A stretch of 64,000 nt of DNA from Dermanyssus gallinae (GCA_003439945.1 QVRM01005440.1:62001-126000), one strand, 5' to 3'; numbered from the stretch's first letter, positions 22,888 through 34,524 are shown. Translations and numbers: made by a program. Notes: generated by a model from the letters alone, not told the origin.

Positions 22888-24597
22888 CTTAGCGAGTGCT
22901 TGCGCAGCAGCAGTGCCGACAAAGACAGTAGAAATCGAATGAAGACAAATAGGGCCTCGATGTTTCCCGAAAGACTCCTTCTCTTCGTCCGCCCAACATC
23001 GCCATGGTGGGCTCGTCTCGTCTACTTCGAAGCAGTTGTTGTTCTTTATTATCTGCGCTCACTCTGTCTCTTTGTTTGCCTGCTTTTTCATCAACGTTCA
23101 CAATGCAAAAGACTTCTCCCGATATGCCGGACGTCTTTTAAATTTTAGTGCATTTCTCCACCAACTGCTAATGGTCGCACTGTTGTTGAGAACAGCGAGA
23201 CGGGTAAGGTGCTGCTGGAGTCAACTTTCAAATATCTAGACACAGTTTATGAGCACTTCTCCACCCGTTTTACCCACAACAGACTGACAGGGGGACTAAA
23301 CGAAATTACCTTATATGTGACCACACATACCTAGTATGAAATAAAACAGCCAACATGCAGAGCCGCTGAATTTATGCTGTTTCGTGCAAATCGTGCAAAC
23401 ACGATACAAATGCATGGTAGTGATGCAGCATGATGCCTATTTTGTGAAGAAAATGACCTCTTCCTGCGAAGCCCATTTTATCTCAATGGATGTGTGTGTG
23501 AATAAAGAAAACAACTGTATCTAGCCTACCGAACATTCTCACATGACTCACGAAGAACTGTTACACTTGCCATATTTAACAGGCTGATGCGGCCTCTGGT
23601 TCAAATAAATTCTTGTACCTTGTTGTTTATTCCGCAGTGAATGGCGAGCGGAATCGTAGCATGATCGTCAATAATATCTTTGGCAAATATATTTGGCCAA
23701 ACTTAAACAAGTGAACTCTAATTCCGCCAAAACGGTGCCGCAAGATACAGAGCAACTAAAACAATTGAGCTTTTGTGGATAAAAAATACCGGATGGGTAA
23801 TCTCGCGATTAACGCTGTTAGACTTGTTTATGTAAAGGTTTTTTTGCGAGAGTAAAATGTACCATTAAAAATTCTACAAATATTGTTTAACCCAAGAACA
23901 ATATTACAGTACCTCGAGCCGGTACCATTACTAGACGGGCTCCCGCCCGTGTTACAGAACACACCCTGTCAATTCTATGCCGACACGCCTGAAAGCATCC
24001 GTAACCCGTCTAGAATTGCGTCAAGCGACACCGTGTGATATGAAATGCAGACTCACACTGGAATGTGCAACTGTCGCCAACAGCCTCCTTTGGTTTTTCT
24101 TTCTACTCTGGTTTCCACATACGTGTGCTAGGGTTTTCAACATAAGCGTGCGAGGGTCTTCCTCACATGCTGGATGGATTGGAGCTAGCATTCGAGATCT
24201 TCTTCGTTCATTAATATTCGGGTTCTTGCTCACTGAGTGCGCTTCTTCTGCTCATTGAGTGCGCTTAGTACATGCACCCATTTTTATATGGGAGATTTCG
24301 AAAATTCCGGAGGCTACGGGTTAGACTTCAGGGTAGACCGCCTAGTCTGAATCTGAACTGATTATCCATTGCGTAACTTCGATCTCGACAGTGAGTCGCT
24401 CTAGTAGAACGTTCTCAACGTTTTTGCCCGCTGCGTCAAGCAAGCATAATGCACAGGTAAGTAGAAAAACCGGTGCGAGCCTCTGGTGTTGGAATTAGCG
24501 CGAGAAACACGTCTCTATTCTATTGGGAACGTGCCGGCCTTTAAGAGGCACGAAGTTAGTCAGCAGTTGTGTGTGCTGGTTAGCTAAAGATCAGGCC
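22888..24597. other. Intergenic, nothing recognised
   Basis: About 1.7 kb with no repeat or coding signal that I can support. Confidence 0.4.
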
Positions 24598-24657
24598 TCA
24601 GACAATATACCCTCAAAAGTATAAAGATTCATATACTTCTGAGAGTATATTGTCTGA
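24598..24657 (-). ncRNA. Candidate hairpin RNA (pre-miRNA-like) or tiny foldback
   Basis: Two 26-base arms (24598-24623 and 24632-24657) pair across an 8-base loop. Only two positions are not Watson-Crick. On the plus strand they would be C-A and A-C mismatches; on the minus strand both become G-U wobbles. A minus-strand transcript would therefore form an uninterrupted 26-bp stem of pre-miRNA size. The arms start TCAGACAATATAC. Expression is not shown by the sequence, and a small foldback transposon would look similar. Confidence 0.4.
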
Positions 24658-25260
24658 CGTCTTGCCAGATCTTGGGTTTTTGCCAAGGGCAAGGCGCTCT
24701 GCGGCGTCCCTGGCTTGGACTCTGGGGCTCTAGGATGAGCGTTTCTTGATCTACAAATCTGAATGGGGCCTGGTTGAGTTCTTCGTGCCACAAGTGCCGC
24801 GAGTACTCTTTTGAAAGTCAGTACGGCAACTCTCCGATGTGATGTACAGCAAGGGAGGCGGGCTACATAATAGAGCCAATTTAGGCAAACGTGCAATTAT
24901 TAGTTGTGCAGTGTTAGGTTTCCTGGTGCTTGCCGGGCTCGTATAGGGTCTCCCACCCGTCGTTGCTTCGGGATTTATCCTGGGAACTTGTCCAGCAAAG
25001 CTGGCAGCAAAGGAAGTTGGACGGCAAGTTCCACGGTAGCAGGAGTCCGCCCCTGCGCTGACGGAAAGGGCCCTAACTGCACTATTAGCGGTAGTGCTCA
25101 CTGGAGTTGACTAGACCCTTCGCAGCGCGCACGGGGAGCTTAAGGAAAGTCAGAACGTCCTCGTGTTGCCGCCTTGGGGTCTAAGAGGACGCACTGGCGA
25201 CATATAGCCCCACCAGAGGAAACTGGGGGCCCCTGACGAGCGAGCGCCTCGTCCCGTTCC
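24658..25260. other. GC-rich island, unassigned
   Basis: About 600 bp clearly GC-richer than its surroundings, with open frames on both strands (24751-25101 minus, 24904-25110 plus) and no recognisable protein family. It resembles the GC content of the LINE bodies and may be a fragment of an unknown retroelement. Confidence 0.35.
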
Positions 25261-26848
25261 TTACGTAAAGACTCTATTGACTTCTGAAGAGCAGAAATGT
25301 GTCAAAGAGTGAGTCAAGTCGCATGCAGCCTGCGTCACTCTTGAAAAAATGTATTCCAAGCTTCTGTGAAACCACTTTTAGCTCTACCTTAGTGTTCTGA
25401 GCCTTACATAAGCCTACTAGCTGCTGGTTGACTCTTTTATTTTACTTCTGTCATAAAATGCATCACAAGATAGATAAATGACTAAATTTATAACGCTCCC
25501 TTCAATGCTCAATCACCAGGGGAACGGTAGAGATACTAAATGTGATCGCCGTCATACGTAACAGCTCGCTGTACGGTACTAAACAGAGTTGACACTAACA
25601 CTGATCACCAGCCTCGTAGAACCTGGGTGTGGAACGCATCAAATGTGGCCCACGCAAGAAGCTATGCACATTGTATATAATACACTCGTGTACGCAACCG
25701 GACGCCATTTCATCTAAAACATTCGGGATGATAACTGAACGCTTAGATGTTCCATGTTACCACATCTGTAACATAATACAATATAACAACCTATTTGATT
25801 TAGATAAAGGTTGGCGATAACATTTTTGAGTAAATCTTGAACATTTGTTTAACAGTAAATCCTGAGTCGCAATGTGTATGTCTTAACTGGCAAAAATGTT
25901 ATCGCGATTTAGTTTTTGGGCTATTTGGCCGTTTGCCATGCAAACTATTAATGTATTTCCTGCGGGCCGCTATTGAAACGCAGACTTACTAGATCGCTTG
26001 GTTTTATGTCAAAAAAATTACGACAACACTGTTTATTTTAAAATGAGTAACTCCAACGACAACAAGGCAATAACTGATGCGATTCTGAAATAAGACTATC
26101 TTGTGATTTTTAGACACGGACGTCTTCCGGAGTTGTGTACCATTTATTGCACAAATTAAGAAGAAAAATGAATAAGTATACATAGTTTCTGCTTGTATAA
26201 CTTGCCCCCTTCTTCAATTCATGTACAAGCGAGCGCTTCCAGCTTTCTTATCTCAGCGGTGTAGTCCGTCGCCGGGCTGATTTCTAGCCAACGTACTCAA
26301 CAAGTGCACGCACCACATCATACAGAGCTTTCGCGGACCTTAAGTATTGGTGACGCACCGTTGAGCACTGACCTTCAGATGGGCAAAGTCACGCAGCGGC
26401 TTAACAGAACATCGACAGTTGCCTTGATTCATCTATCCAGATTTAATTTTATGCCTTTTTTATATCTAGTTAGACATAACATTAAAAAATATATTCGGAT
26501 TACATTGTCAATGTTAGCGTTCGTTCGATTCACCTCGCAAGGGGTCATGTAAGCGTCCCTAGGTTTGATCTTTCTGGACATGGCTTTACGGCTACTTGGT
26601 ATAGGTTAAGCTCTGCAAGAAAAGTCCTACGTCAATATGTGTTTACAAGCGTTGGTTCTGCGGTGCGGAGCACGACATTTCCAAAAAGACACAAAGTATC
26701 ACGAAAAAAAAACGTTGGTAGATCGACCCGCTTTGAAGGCGTCGACAAAATGCCATTTTCAGCAGATCCCTTACAATATTTGAGAGTGTTACTTTGAGTG
26801 TTTAATAACCCGTTACGCTGCTTCCAAGCCTAACGAGAAATACTGAGT

Positions 26849-26850
<2 letters not shown>
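25261..26850. other. Intergenic, nothing recognised
   Basis: AT-rich sequence with short frames only. Confidence 0.45.

Positions 26851-26890
<40 letters not shown>
26851..26890. repeat. (TA)n microsatellite
   Basis: About 36 bp of TA ending ATGTATAG. Confidence 0.9.
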
Positions 26891-27055
26891 AGTCGGCAAA
26901 ATGCTAGGGACAGGGCTATCGTCCCAGGAGGCGATTCATTCGTCGTCGTCGTCGCCGCCAACGTTGTGCCCTTCCCTTTTGCCAGCGAGTGCAGGCTGTG
27001 CGCGTGGCGTACTCTCACTCCTTTTGCCTTTTTTTCCTCTGTTTCGCCCTGACTA

Positions 27056-27507
27056 ATGGTGGAGCGGCGTGGTGGCAGAGCGGCCAAATCGGCCCCTGAG
27101 GGGAAGAAGGACAGCGGAACATGGCCAGGAAAAGCGATCCAGGCTGCTGGGGCAACGAGACGCTTTGCAGCAGTAGCACATTAACGATCTCCCCCCCCCC
27201 CCTGCGATCGCCCCGACGAACGCAAGGGCCCCAGGACGACACTCGCGGCCGTGTCGTCTGCGAAGGCGGCAGCCGTGCTGGAGGCTGTCCCGAAGGACGC
27301 CCTCATTGAGCAGCGAGCAGCGCTTGGCAGCAGGCAAACGGGAAACAACGGAGGACAGAAGATAGATGGCGCGAAAAACAAATTAAACCCCAAAAAGAGC
27401 CGCTCCCCAGGCGGGCGTCTGGCGGCCGACCGCTGGCCTTATGGAGGGGTGGGTGTTCAGGACTTGGTGGGGATGTTCCAGGCAGGGTTGGCAGACTCAC
27501 CGTCCAA
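27056..27507 (+). CDS. Candidate host coding exon(s) with a strong splice donor
   Basis: An ATG at 27056 opens a 42-codon frame ending at TAA 27182-27184. The same frame reopens through a poly-C tract and runs to 27507, where GTGAGT forms a strong 5' splice site (27508-27513). A pyrimidine-rich stretch and CCCCAG at about 27230-27235 could be an acceptor, giving an exon of about 27236-27507. Its product is lysine/alanine rich with few repeats and ends with DLVGMFQAGLADSP. I do not recognise the protein. The internal TAA would have to lie in a short intron. Low-complexity frames overlap on the other strand, so this may be chance. Confidence 0.28.
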
Positions 27508-27513
27508 GTGAGT

Positions 27514-28530
27514 TCCCCCCCCCCCCACGCCGCCCTCGCCGTCGCAGGCCTCTTTGCTCTCGTGCGTCGTTCGGCTCGCATGCTGCCTGCCTGCCTGCCT
27601 GTCTGTCTGTCTGTCTTGGAGTCACCGCGTGTAGTCAGTCCCCTGACCCGATGTTTGTCCCGGCGGTCTCGGATCTGTCGCCTGCAAGCCGAAGAACACT
27701 CAGTTGTCTTTTTGCAGTTGCTTCTGCTGCTTCTACTACTACTACTACTACGACTATTACCACCACCCATAACAGCGATGTCAGTATGCTGCTTTTCGCA
27801 AATACGACATCGGCCAATGGCGTGCGTGGCCAATGAAGAGCCTTCAGTCACCACTCTGGTCTTTTCTCCCTGCATAGTTTTGTTTCGGTCGTATTCCGCA
27901 GGAGCAGACGCACAGGGGTGACGATAGCTATGACCCTTGATGATAGTCGCTACTCTCATTTTTCTTTTGTGCGCGTTTTTCGAAACAGCCGAGTCATTTG
28001 TCGAGTTAAATGTTGGGAATTCTAGCTAACGATGATCTAATGTAGAAAATATTTCATCCTGGTAGCTGCCATGCTTGTAGCCAAACTAAGTAAATAGCGA
28101 GAGTCCTGCTTGTTCCTGATTGCGACCCTATACTGAAAAAAAAGCTACGGAAAACGCACACATTTTTAACGTGCATTTTATTAATAATTCATTATGTGTA
28201 CACCAACGTTATGGTCGCGTAGTTCGTAGGGCTGAGAGTCCGCGTACGCAGCACTGAAATATTCAATACATGTGATATTTTGTTTTATACTTTTCATCGC
28301 ACAACCTAAGTCGTATATCTGTGCTTTAAATATAATAATAGTAAAAACAATAATGAGTTAGTAAGTATTATTTTCTCTAGTTATTATTCGCCGAGTGTTT
28401 AAGAATCCGGTTAGGGCTATACTTTTTAATTAGTGGTCATTAATTTCAATTAAGGAGTCTCTTACCGTGTCGACGTGCTTGAACTGATTGCTCGTAGTGC
28501 AACTACCGCTTCTATAATCCAGTCGGGACG
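27514..28530. other. Simple-sequence-rich, then AT-rich intergenic DNA
   Basis: Poly-C (27516-27527), CTGC/CTGT runs (27582-27616) and an ACT run (27734-27752), followed by AT-rich DNA. Nothing else recognised. Confidence 0.4.
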
Positions 28531-28532
28531 TA

Positions 28533-29429
28533 CAGGGTGTTCCAACAAGAGCGGCAAACCTTAGTTCTTAATAAAAACAGCTATTTTTTTTTATTTAATA
28601 CCAAAATTCGACTTATTATTAAAGCGGACATGTTGGGTCAATGTATGTAACAACACATCTATAAAATGCTCTCATCGGTTTTGCTAGAGCGTTGTATTCT
28701 TTTAACGAAACCGTTCAATTGCACTCACAGTATGACATAATTGTGGATGGAGTCCAGTGACACAATGTCTAATTTACTCCTTCAAGGCCCGGGTAGTCAA
28801 AGGTGTATGAACATTAACTTTTGGTTTAAAACCCCAATGAATGAAATGCAAAGGTGTTACATCGTACTATCCAGACGGCCAATTCTGATCAAGTTCAAAC
28901 GGGGTGTTATACGACCATTTAATAGACTACTTCATTTAATAATATGATAATAATACGATTGTTTGATATTAAATGTCAAGGGTTGTGGCAAATGGCATTG
29001 TCCTGTTGCAACCACATGATTTTGGGGGGTATACCATCAAATGTTGCCTCTAACCCCAAATCCTCATCAAACAGTAACACGTTTGGAATTAATTTCTTTA
29101 TTCATCTTTACTCGTGTGGATTTTGTCGCTTCAAATGCGACCATTTTGTTTGTAGTCAAAATCCTCAGCATGAAAACTTAAAAAAGCTCACCATTTACAT
29201 ATTGTTCAATTACTCAATTGAAAAACTCTTTTCGCTGCGCATGGTCTCGAGGCCGGAGCTGTTGAGCCAGCTACGTTTTGTAGGCATGAAGACGCAAATT
29301 CTGCGGGAATCCGCTGCATTGTGCTTCTTAAAATGTTGCATTCTCGATCACAAAGCCGAATGAATGTTGCCTGACTCGCAGCCATATTTTGGAGAACAGC
29401 CGTCATGTGGTTTCGTTTAAACGGCCCTG
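28533..29429 (-). mobile_element. Decayed mariner-like element with short CAGGG ends
   Basis: Begins CAGGGTGTTCC next to TA (28531-28532) and ends CCCTG next to TA (29430-29431), consistent with a Tc1/mariner-type TA insertion about 897 bp long. Near the right end the minus-strand frame (29206-29406) matches the N-terminal helix-turn-helix of the mariner-like group annotated as DUF4817, in the order FIRLCDRE, RIPAEFASS, NVAGSTAPASRP. No catalytic domain is recognisable, so the copy is internally decayed or deleted. The terminal repeats share only about 6 bp, so the boundaries are likely but not certain. Confidence 0.5.
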
Positions 29430-29678
29430 TATCAATAATTTGACGTCAATAATCAACCCAGTCTCTTTACATTGTTCCAATATTTTCGGCACAGTTTATG
29501 CACTTAGAACCGTTGGTCGTTCAAAAATGTACGGCAAACGTTAACTCTTTTTGAAATGATGGTTAATTATGAGAATGCGTTTTGTGTCGAATAGCAATCC
29601 ACTTTTAATTATGTCGGACTTTCTATCATCGGACTATTCATTCTGCTTAAAGTTTGGACTGTCAAAGCATAGCAGCCG

Positions 29679-29749
29679 CAATGAAGACATATCTCAGGTT
29701 AAGTTCCAACAGCGTAGGGAACGGAGGATAGTCTAGAATTAAAAACAAC
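29679..29749 (+). repeat. Dispersed repeat family, copy 3
   Basis: Best partner of 8557-8627. It is also followed within 35 bp by a (TA)n, whereas copy 1 has its (TA)n on the other side. In this orientation it contains ACTTAACCTGAG reversed and GTCTAGAATTAAAAACAAC. Confidence 0.6.
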
Positions 29750-29779
29750 CTCTTTAAAAGAATAATTCTAGCCGCAATG

Positions 29780-29783
<4 letters not shown>

Positions 29784-29822
<39 letters not shown>
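29784..29822. repeat. (TA)n microsatellite
   Basis: About 19 TA units. Confidence 0.92.
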
Positions 29823-29824
<2 letters not shown>

Positions 29825-30354
29825 CTGCGTTTTTGGAACCATCGATGCATATTTGTCATACTTGCTAATCGTTTGACTGTCATTGCGTAGTGATTGCATT
29901 TCTATTTTAGATTATATTTTATCTTGTATATATTATAATAATATTAACCTTTACAAGAACTTGAAATAAAGTGCAAGAGAAAACGAGCGCGTATATTTAG
30001 TGTAGATCAAGATATACTGCTTGTACAGGGCGCAGGGTGCATTAGGATAGACAAGGGTTTATTCGCTTTTTTAGGTACGTGTATAAATGACAACAAAACG
30101 TTAAGATTGGATGCAATATCAAACAGGTGATAAACGATGCTGGTCTGCTAAATTTGAAACAGGGTCCGTGAAATTAACGATAATTATATATGCATGTGTA
30201 GGATTCCATGTTTTGGTCTTTCGTAGTAATGTGGCCAATAAAACTTTGACTTAACATTGACAACCCAAGGCCATACATCATAAAACACGTGATATATAAA
30301 AAAAGAAACCGGTTGACGTGCATGAAATAAGCAAGCTATTTCGTCGGCCTTCCT

Positions 30355-30390
<36 letters not shown>

Positions 30391-30900
30391 ATGGAAAACC
30401 TTTGTAGTTTGGTGCACAGAAGATACGTAATGCACTAATGAACTCTCTATTCCACAGTTTCTATAGGCATTTGCTCACATCTATTTGGCTTATTAAGACG
30501 TAAGTTGGAAGACTTTGGCATGATGACAACGCATACCAAATGCTCGCGTGCCGTCAGAGTATTCAAAACCGACTACGGTTTTTGTTTCTATTATATGCCT
30601 TCTGCATTTCTTAAAAATGTTACCCACATCTTATACTGTTTCGTTAGAGAAGTTTTGGACGCTCATTAAACTCTTAATCAATCCTCTAAATTCCGAGGTC
30701 AATACGTCGCCGAGCACGCAGAATAGAGGCTCAATTGGTCCACGGGACACAAGCAGCCAGCTCTACACGTGCACTTGTCAGCGCAATACTTGTGCTGCAT
30801 ATATATGCACGACATGCATTGCATTTAATATGATACGTAATGTTTATGTAAGCCACAAAACATGCGTAATGTGTTTTTTTTATAGACACGCATGACCCAA
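29823..30900. other. AT-rich intergenic DNA
   Basis: Contains a (TA)n at 30361-30388 and nothing else recognised. Confidence 0.45.
30361..30388. repeat. (TA)n microsatellite
   Basis: Fourteen TA units. Confidence 0.9.
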
Positions 30901-32377
30901 TGTGTCGGTCGGAACTTGAATATAAATGCACCGAGACTTACGGAGTGGCTGCATGCAAGTGTCTCTGTGTGTGATAGAGAGAGCTTCGTCGTCAACTACT
31001 ACAAGTTGGAGTAGGACGTGCCCGATGAGGCTGAAGGAAGCAGCGGCTGGCCCAGAGTGGGTAGAATCCAATTTAAATTGCTGAGAGAACAAGTGTCACG
31101 TTTTCGTCTCGTAGTGGAGACGAATGTCTTTCGTGCTTCTGTCAGCTGCCGGGTTTGCTGTTTGTGTCTCTCAACGTGTCTTGTCTTGCGGTGCACGAGC
31201 GGCGTGTCGCCCGCAACCAAGTCTGTCGTCGGTAATCATTTGCGCAGGAAAGCAGCGCAACGAGCCGAACTCAACACACGCGTTTTCCTCGTGTCGACAA
31301 TCTCGACACAGACGTGCCAAAACTAGGCGAGTCTTGGTCGTCCTCGGACCGGCCCGTAGGTCCATTGTCGTCATCGTCGTCGTCGTCGTCGTTATTCCTT
31401 TTCCCAGAGAGAAACTGAACTACGTTGTCGCGAGAGCGCGTTGCACTTTTGCTGCACAGGGGGGACCGAAGGCGAAGAAACGAAAGAGCAGCCAAGGCCG
31501 GCAAAACTCCGCCGTCAACGGCGAGAGCAACGTAACCGAAACGGCAGCGACTGTGATGCGTCTGCGTACTACTACTACTACAAGCGTCTACGTGCGTATA
31601 AGGCGTGCGTTCATGAAAATCTCTTCCTGCTCTGAGTTTCTTTCTCCGCTCCAGCTTAGCGACGAGATGGCTGACGCCTCTTTCTTCAAACCCTTTCGTT
31701 TCTTGCCCTTTTTCTACTACTCTTCCCAGACAGACTTCTTTGTCTTTGGCTTTGCTCTCGTCTTTGGGAGTGTTTTCTCTGTCGGTCGGTCGGTTTGTCT
31801 TACTGTCTTTTGTGGGCTCGTGACGAGAAACAAAGTCGTTTATCATCATCAGCTATAGCACGTAATGTTCGTTTTTCGTAGCGCACGTCCTGTCCGGGTT
31901 TCCTCTCGTTGGCGCGTTCAAGAACGGCCGCGCCCGCGCCCGGTTTTTGACCGGGCCGCCCCCATCAGCAGCCTCTTGTCACCTTTCACATACGGGCGTC
32001 CTTCTTCGCACTTTTTCTTCGCCTTCTGCTCCTCGCATTATCTAGAGTTGTGCGGCCGTCAGCCGAACTTATCAAACTCGGTGGCTTCTATAAGACATGT
32101 TCTTTCTTTGGCTGGTTGCTTTTTGTTTCGTTTGTACGTTTGCCGAGCACAGATAAGTTATTTTTTGTTCTTCACAAGCGAACGATACGACATGTTACCT
32201 GGTTGCTCCTATAACGTCTGTATTTGTTTAACGCGCCACTACTCGCACTCACGTAACGAGAGCAGTGCTATGTACACTCATCGTGTACACTACCCGACAA
32301 ATAGTAATTTTAACTAGCAGTTTAGTAACTGTTAAACTAGGAGGAAGTTACGCCTGTCCCGTAACTAATGTTTTAAA
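30901..32377. other. CpG-rich block without a convincing gene
   Basis: Long frames occur on both strands at once (31124-31858 plus, 31271-31849 minus). A (GTC)n run at 31367-31391 gives poly-Asp or poly-Val, and an ACT run lies at 31567-31582. The mutual overlap and skewed composition suggest open frames by base composition rather than coding. It may be the 5' region or a first exon of a gene that includes the candidate exons at 32476-33238. Confidence 0.35.
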
Positions 32378-32475
32378 TCATATCGTCTGCCCCCGACATG
32401 AGCGAAAACGCAACATCGGAACCGGTGCAACCCGGTGAAGTCGAACGTCGATGGATAAACGCAGAGCTATGTTTA

Positions 32476-32560
32476 CCTTCACCAACGTAGCAGACGCCGG
32501 CCCGCGGAGGTGACCGCTCGAACCGCTGCTCCCACCGTTTGCATCCACATCGTCGTCCAT
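32476..32560 (-). CDS. Candidate first coding exon, function unknown
   Basis: On the minus strand an ATG at 32558-32560 opens an Asp/Gly/Ser-rich peptide (MDDDVDANGGSSGSSG) that runs to GTGAAG followed by GTAAAC at about 32470-32475, a good 5' splice site. A poly(A)-tailed retroposon (32592-32760) sits just upstream. The peptide is too short and compositionally simple for family recognition, and the frame stays open to 32378, so the splice call is inference. Confidence 0.22.
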
Positions 32561-32591
32561 CAGGGCGTTCGGTCGGAAAGGCGCTGATAAC

Positions 32592-32760
32592 TTTTTTTTT
32601 TTTTTTTTTTTATACAGGAGGGGGAAATGCTTTTAGGCACGTTGTGCAGGACTACACGCCGGCTGGTAGCTCGATGACTACCAAAGCCTTTGTATTACCT
32701 GCTAAAACCCTCATACCTCCTGTCATCCCCCGTAACCGGGTCCTATAGGTGAAACTAATA
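32592..32760 (-). mobile_element. Poly(A)-tailed retroposon (SINE or LINE 3' end)
   Basis: On the minus strand a GC-rich body of about 150 bp, containing GGTAGTCATCGAGCTACC and CCTCCTGTAT, ends in a run of about 22 A (plus-strand T at 32591-32612). That is the signature of a reverse-transcribed insertion. No tRNA-type promoter is evident in the body and no target duplication was found, so whether it is a SINE or a truncated LINE 3' UTR is open. Confidence 0.55.
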
Positions 32761-32883
32761 TTGCTCACAGTTAAGGGGGAGGAGTCTCTAATACTATCAC
32801 AACCTATCTTGTATCTATCCGCACCAGTTTTTGTTTAAAACTCTGTAAATTAGTTTTTCTTGCAATTCAGGCTTTCACAAAGC

Positions 32884-33238
32884 TCATATCTGGGCGCCAG
32901 CCGTTAGATCGACCGCCACCGAGACCACATCCCCCATCACGCCAATAACTTCGCCAGCCGCATCGTTTACAATGAAGTCGGCAATACGTCGTCGTACAGC
33001 CTCCTCCTTAACCATCATGATCCCTCCTATTACGCACGCAAGTCTGTTCCACTGTTTTCGTGACTCCAACATACGTGCGACAACATCCATAATGACTAAT
33101 CAGCGCATAACCAACGGACGCATCGGCAAGGCCTGACCAAAATTGAAAAGCTGCGACGACAACGACAACAATAGCTAACCACAATCCGGTGGCTGTTGTG
33201 CTCGTGGTCACGCTTGTCGACGAGTACACGAGACACAC
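32884..33238 (-). CDS. Candidate coding exon(s), possible membrane protein
   Basis: Two overlapping minus-strand frames have ordinary composition. The first (33238-33008) carries a hydrophobic segment LWLAIVVVVVAAF suited to a membrane span. The second (33090-32884) opens shortly after it and reads MDVVARMLESRKQW, a charged region VKEEAVRRRIADF, and on to TGA at 32884-32886. The frames differ by one base; a splice (GATTAG at about 33096-33101 is a possible acceptor) or a frameshift could join them. No family is recognised. Confidence 0.25.
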
Positions 33239-33410
33239 CGATACATGGACGTGCTTAATTTTTAACTTAATGGGGGGTTGGATGGTAATGCACCATCTCT
33301 TTTTATTGAGACATCTGTGCTGCCCGTTTTTTTTCGGTTATGCTCAATTATTAGTCCACTCCGACATTCACCTTGTTTTAATTAGGAACCACGAAAACTA
33401 ATGTAGAAGT

Positions 33411-33486
33411 GGCCGGTCTGGGTTTCGAACCCAGGCCTCCCGAATGCAAGGCAATGGCTTTTGCCACTAAGCCATCTTGCTCGGTC
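33411..33486 (-). repeat. tRNA-derived SINE head or tRNA pseudogene
   Basis: Minus-strand sequence contains an A-box-like TGGCTTAGTGG and a B-box GGTTCGAAACC. It has a paired D stem (GGCT/AGCC), a T arm CTGGG-TTCGAAA-CCCAG and a TGC at the anticodon position. The acceptor arms (AGCAAGA and ACCGGCC) do not pair and the anticodon stem is weak, so it is not a working tRNA gene. The surviving internal RNA polymerase III promoter boxes point to a tRNA-derived retroposon. Confidence 0.6.
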
Positions 33487-33761
33487 TTAAGACAACCACC
33501 AAGCGCAAACCCTCCACCCCATTCCCGTATACCTTCCGCCGCCTACACCAAGTCAGTACTTCGATTTGCTTTCTAACTGACTCGTGTACACAACGATGGT
33601 GGTGGTGGTGGTAATGGTGGTAGTGGTGATCAGCGCGTACCGATGGATAGATAGATATCTATCTATATTGTGGATGGATATCTATCGAGTGGGGTAGTTG
33701 TGGTGATGATCGTCCTAATCGTTGTCGTGGATGCTGGCCTTGTCGGTAGACGACAACGACG

Positions 33762-33809
<48 letters not shown>

Positions 33810-34487
33810 ACGACGAGGACACGGGTGAGGGCAGCGGCATCACTAGAAGTAATAGTAGTGATAGATTCTAACGAACACGAAATTGATGATGGTGTCGCCT
33901 TCATATTCGCCCCTAGATACAGTGATGGGCTTAGTCGTTGGATCGAGCTGTCGGCTGGTCGGTCCATTCTTCCGGTCCTCCGTCCACCGTTGTGTGTCGC
34001 CCGCGCATTAGTGTCATTGCAACAACTGCGACACTGCCGTGGCTACCTCTCCCTCACCACAGTGTCACCCCATCGTTGCCCCTCACATTGCCTCACAATG
34101 TCATCCCATCACCCACAACGTCATTCCATCACCCCACAACGGCATTCCATCATCCTCCACATCACCCCACCGCTCGCCCCTCTCCCCTTCGCGACACACG
34201 TGGACTGTTTAACTGAGCTAGCAGACCCAGAGCTTGTTCATTGGTCCATTGCGTTGCTGCTTTAGATATCGCTTGGTGCATGGTAGGTCGCCGCCGCTAT
34301 CATCAATAGCGGCCTCGTATCATCGAGCTTGACATATGCATAACAAGCTGAGCACACATATTCGCCACCAAACACGCTCGTCGCCCGTCTGTGTGATGAT
34401 ACTTGCCTCGCCTTAATCAGCCATGCTTCACATCGGCGATAGGCTTCGATGGATAAGCAGGCTGATTAATACTGTAACTTTAGATAG

Positions 34488-34493
<6 letters not shown>
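33487..34493. other. Simple-sequence block
   Basis: GGT run (33597-33630), GATA/TATC palindrome (33649-33668), CAA/CAG tract (33755-33813) and an imperfect tandem CATTCCATCACCCCACAACG-type stretch (34070-34165). No gene recognised. Confidence 0.4.

Positions 34494-34521
<28 letters not shown>
34494..34521. repeat. (TA)n microsatellite
   Basis: Fourteen TA units. Confidence 0.9.

Positions 34522-34524
<3 letters not shown>

Noticed and set aside
27303..27959. A 218-codon minus frame
   Set aside because: Runs through ACT, CTGC and poly-C repeats; the plus strand has a better exon candidate in part of the interval.
31124..31858. A 244-codon plus frame overlapping a 192-codon minus frame
   Set aside because: Both are skewed in composition, share simple repeats such as (GTC)n, and overlap each other almost fully, which is typical of a CpG-rich stretch with few stop codons.
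33411..33486. A functional tRNA-Ala (TGC) gene
   Set aside because: The acceptor arms do not pair and the anticodon stem is weak, so it is listed as a SINE head or pseudogene instead.
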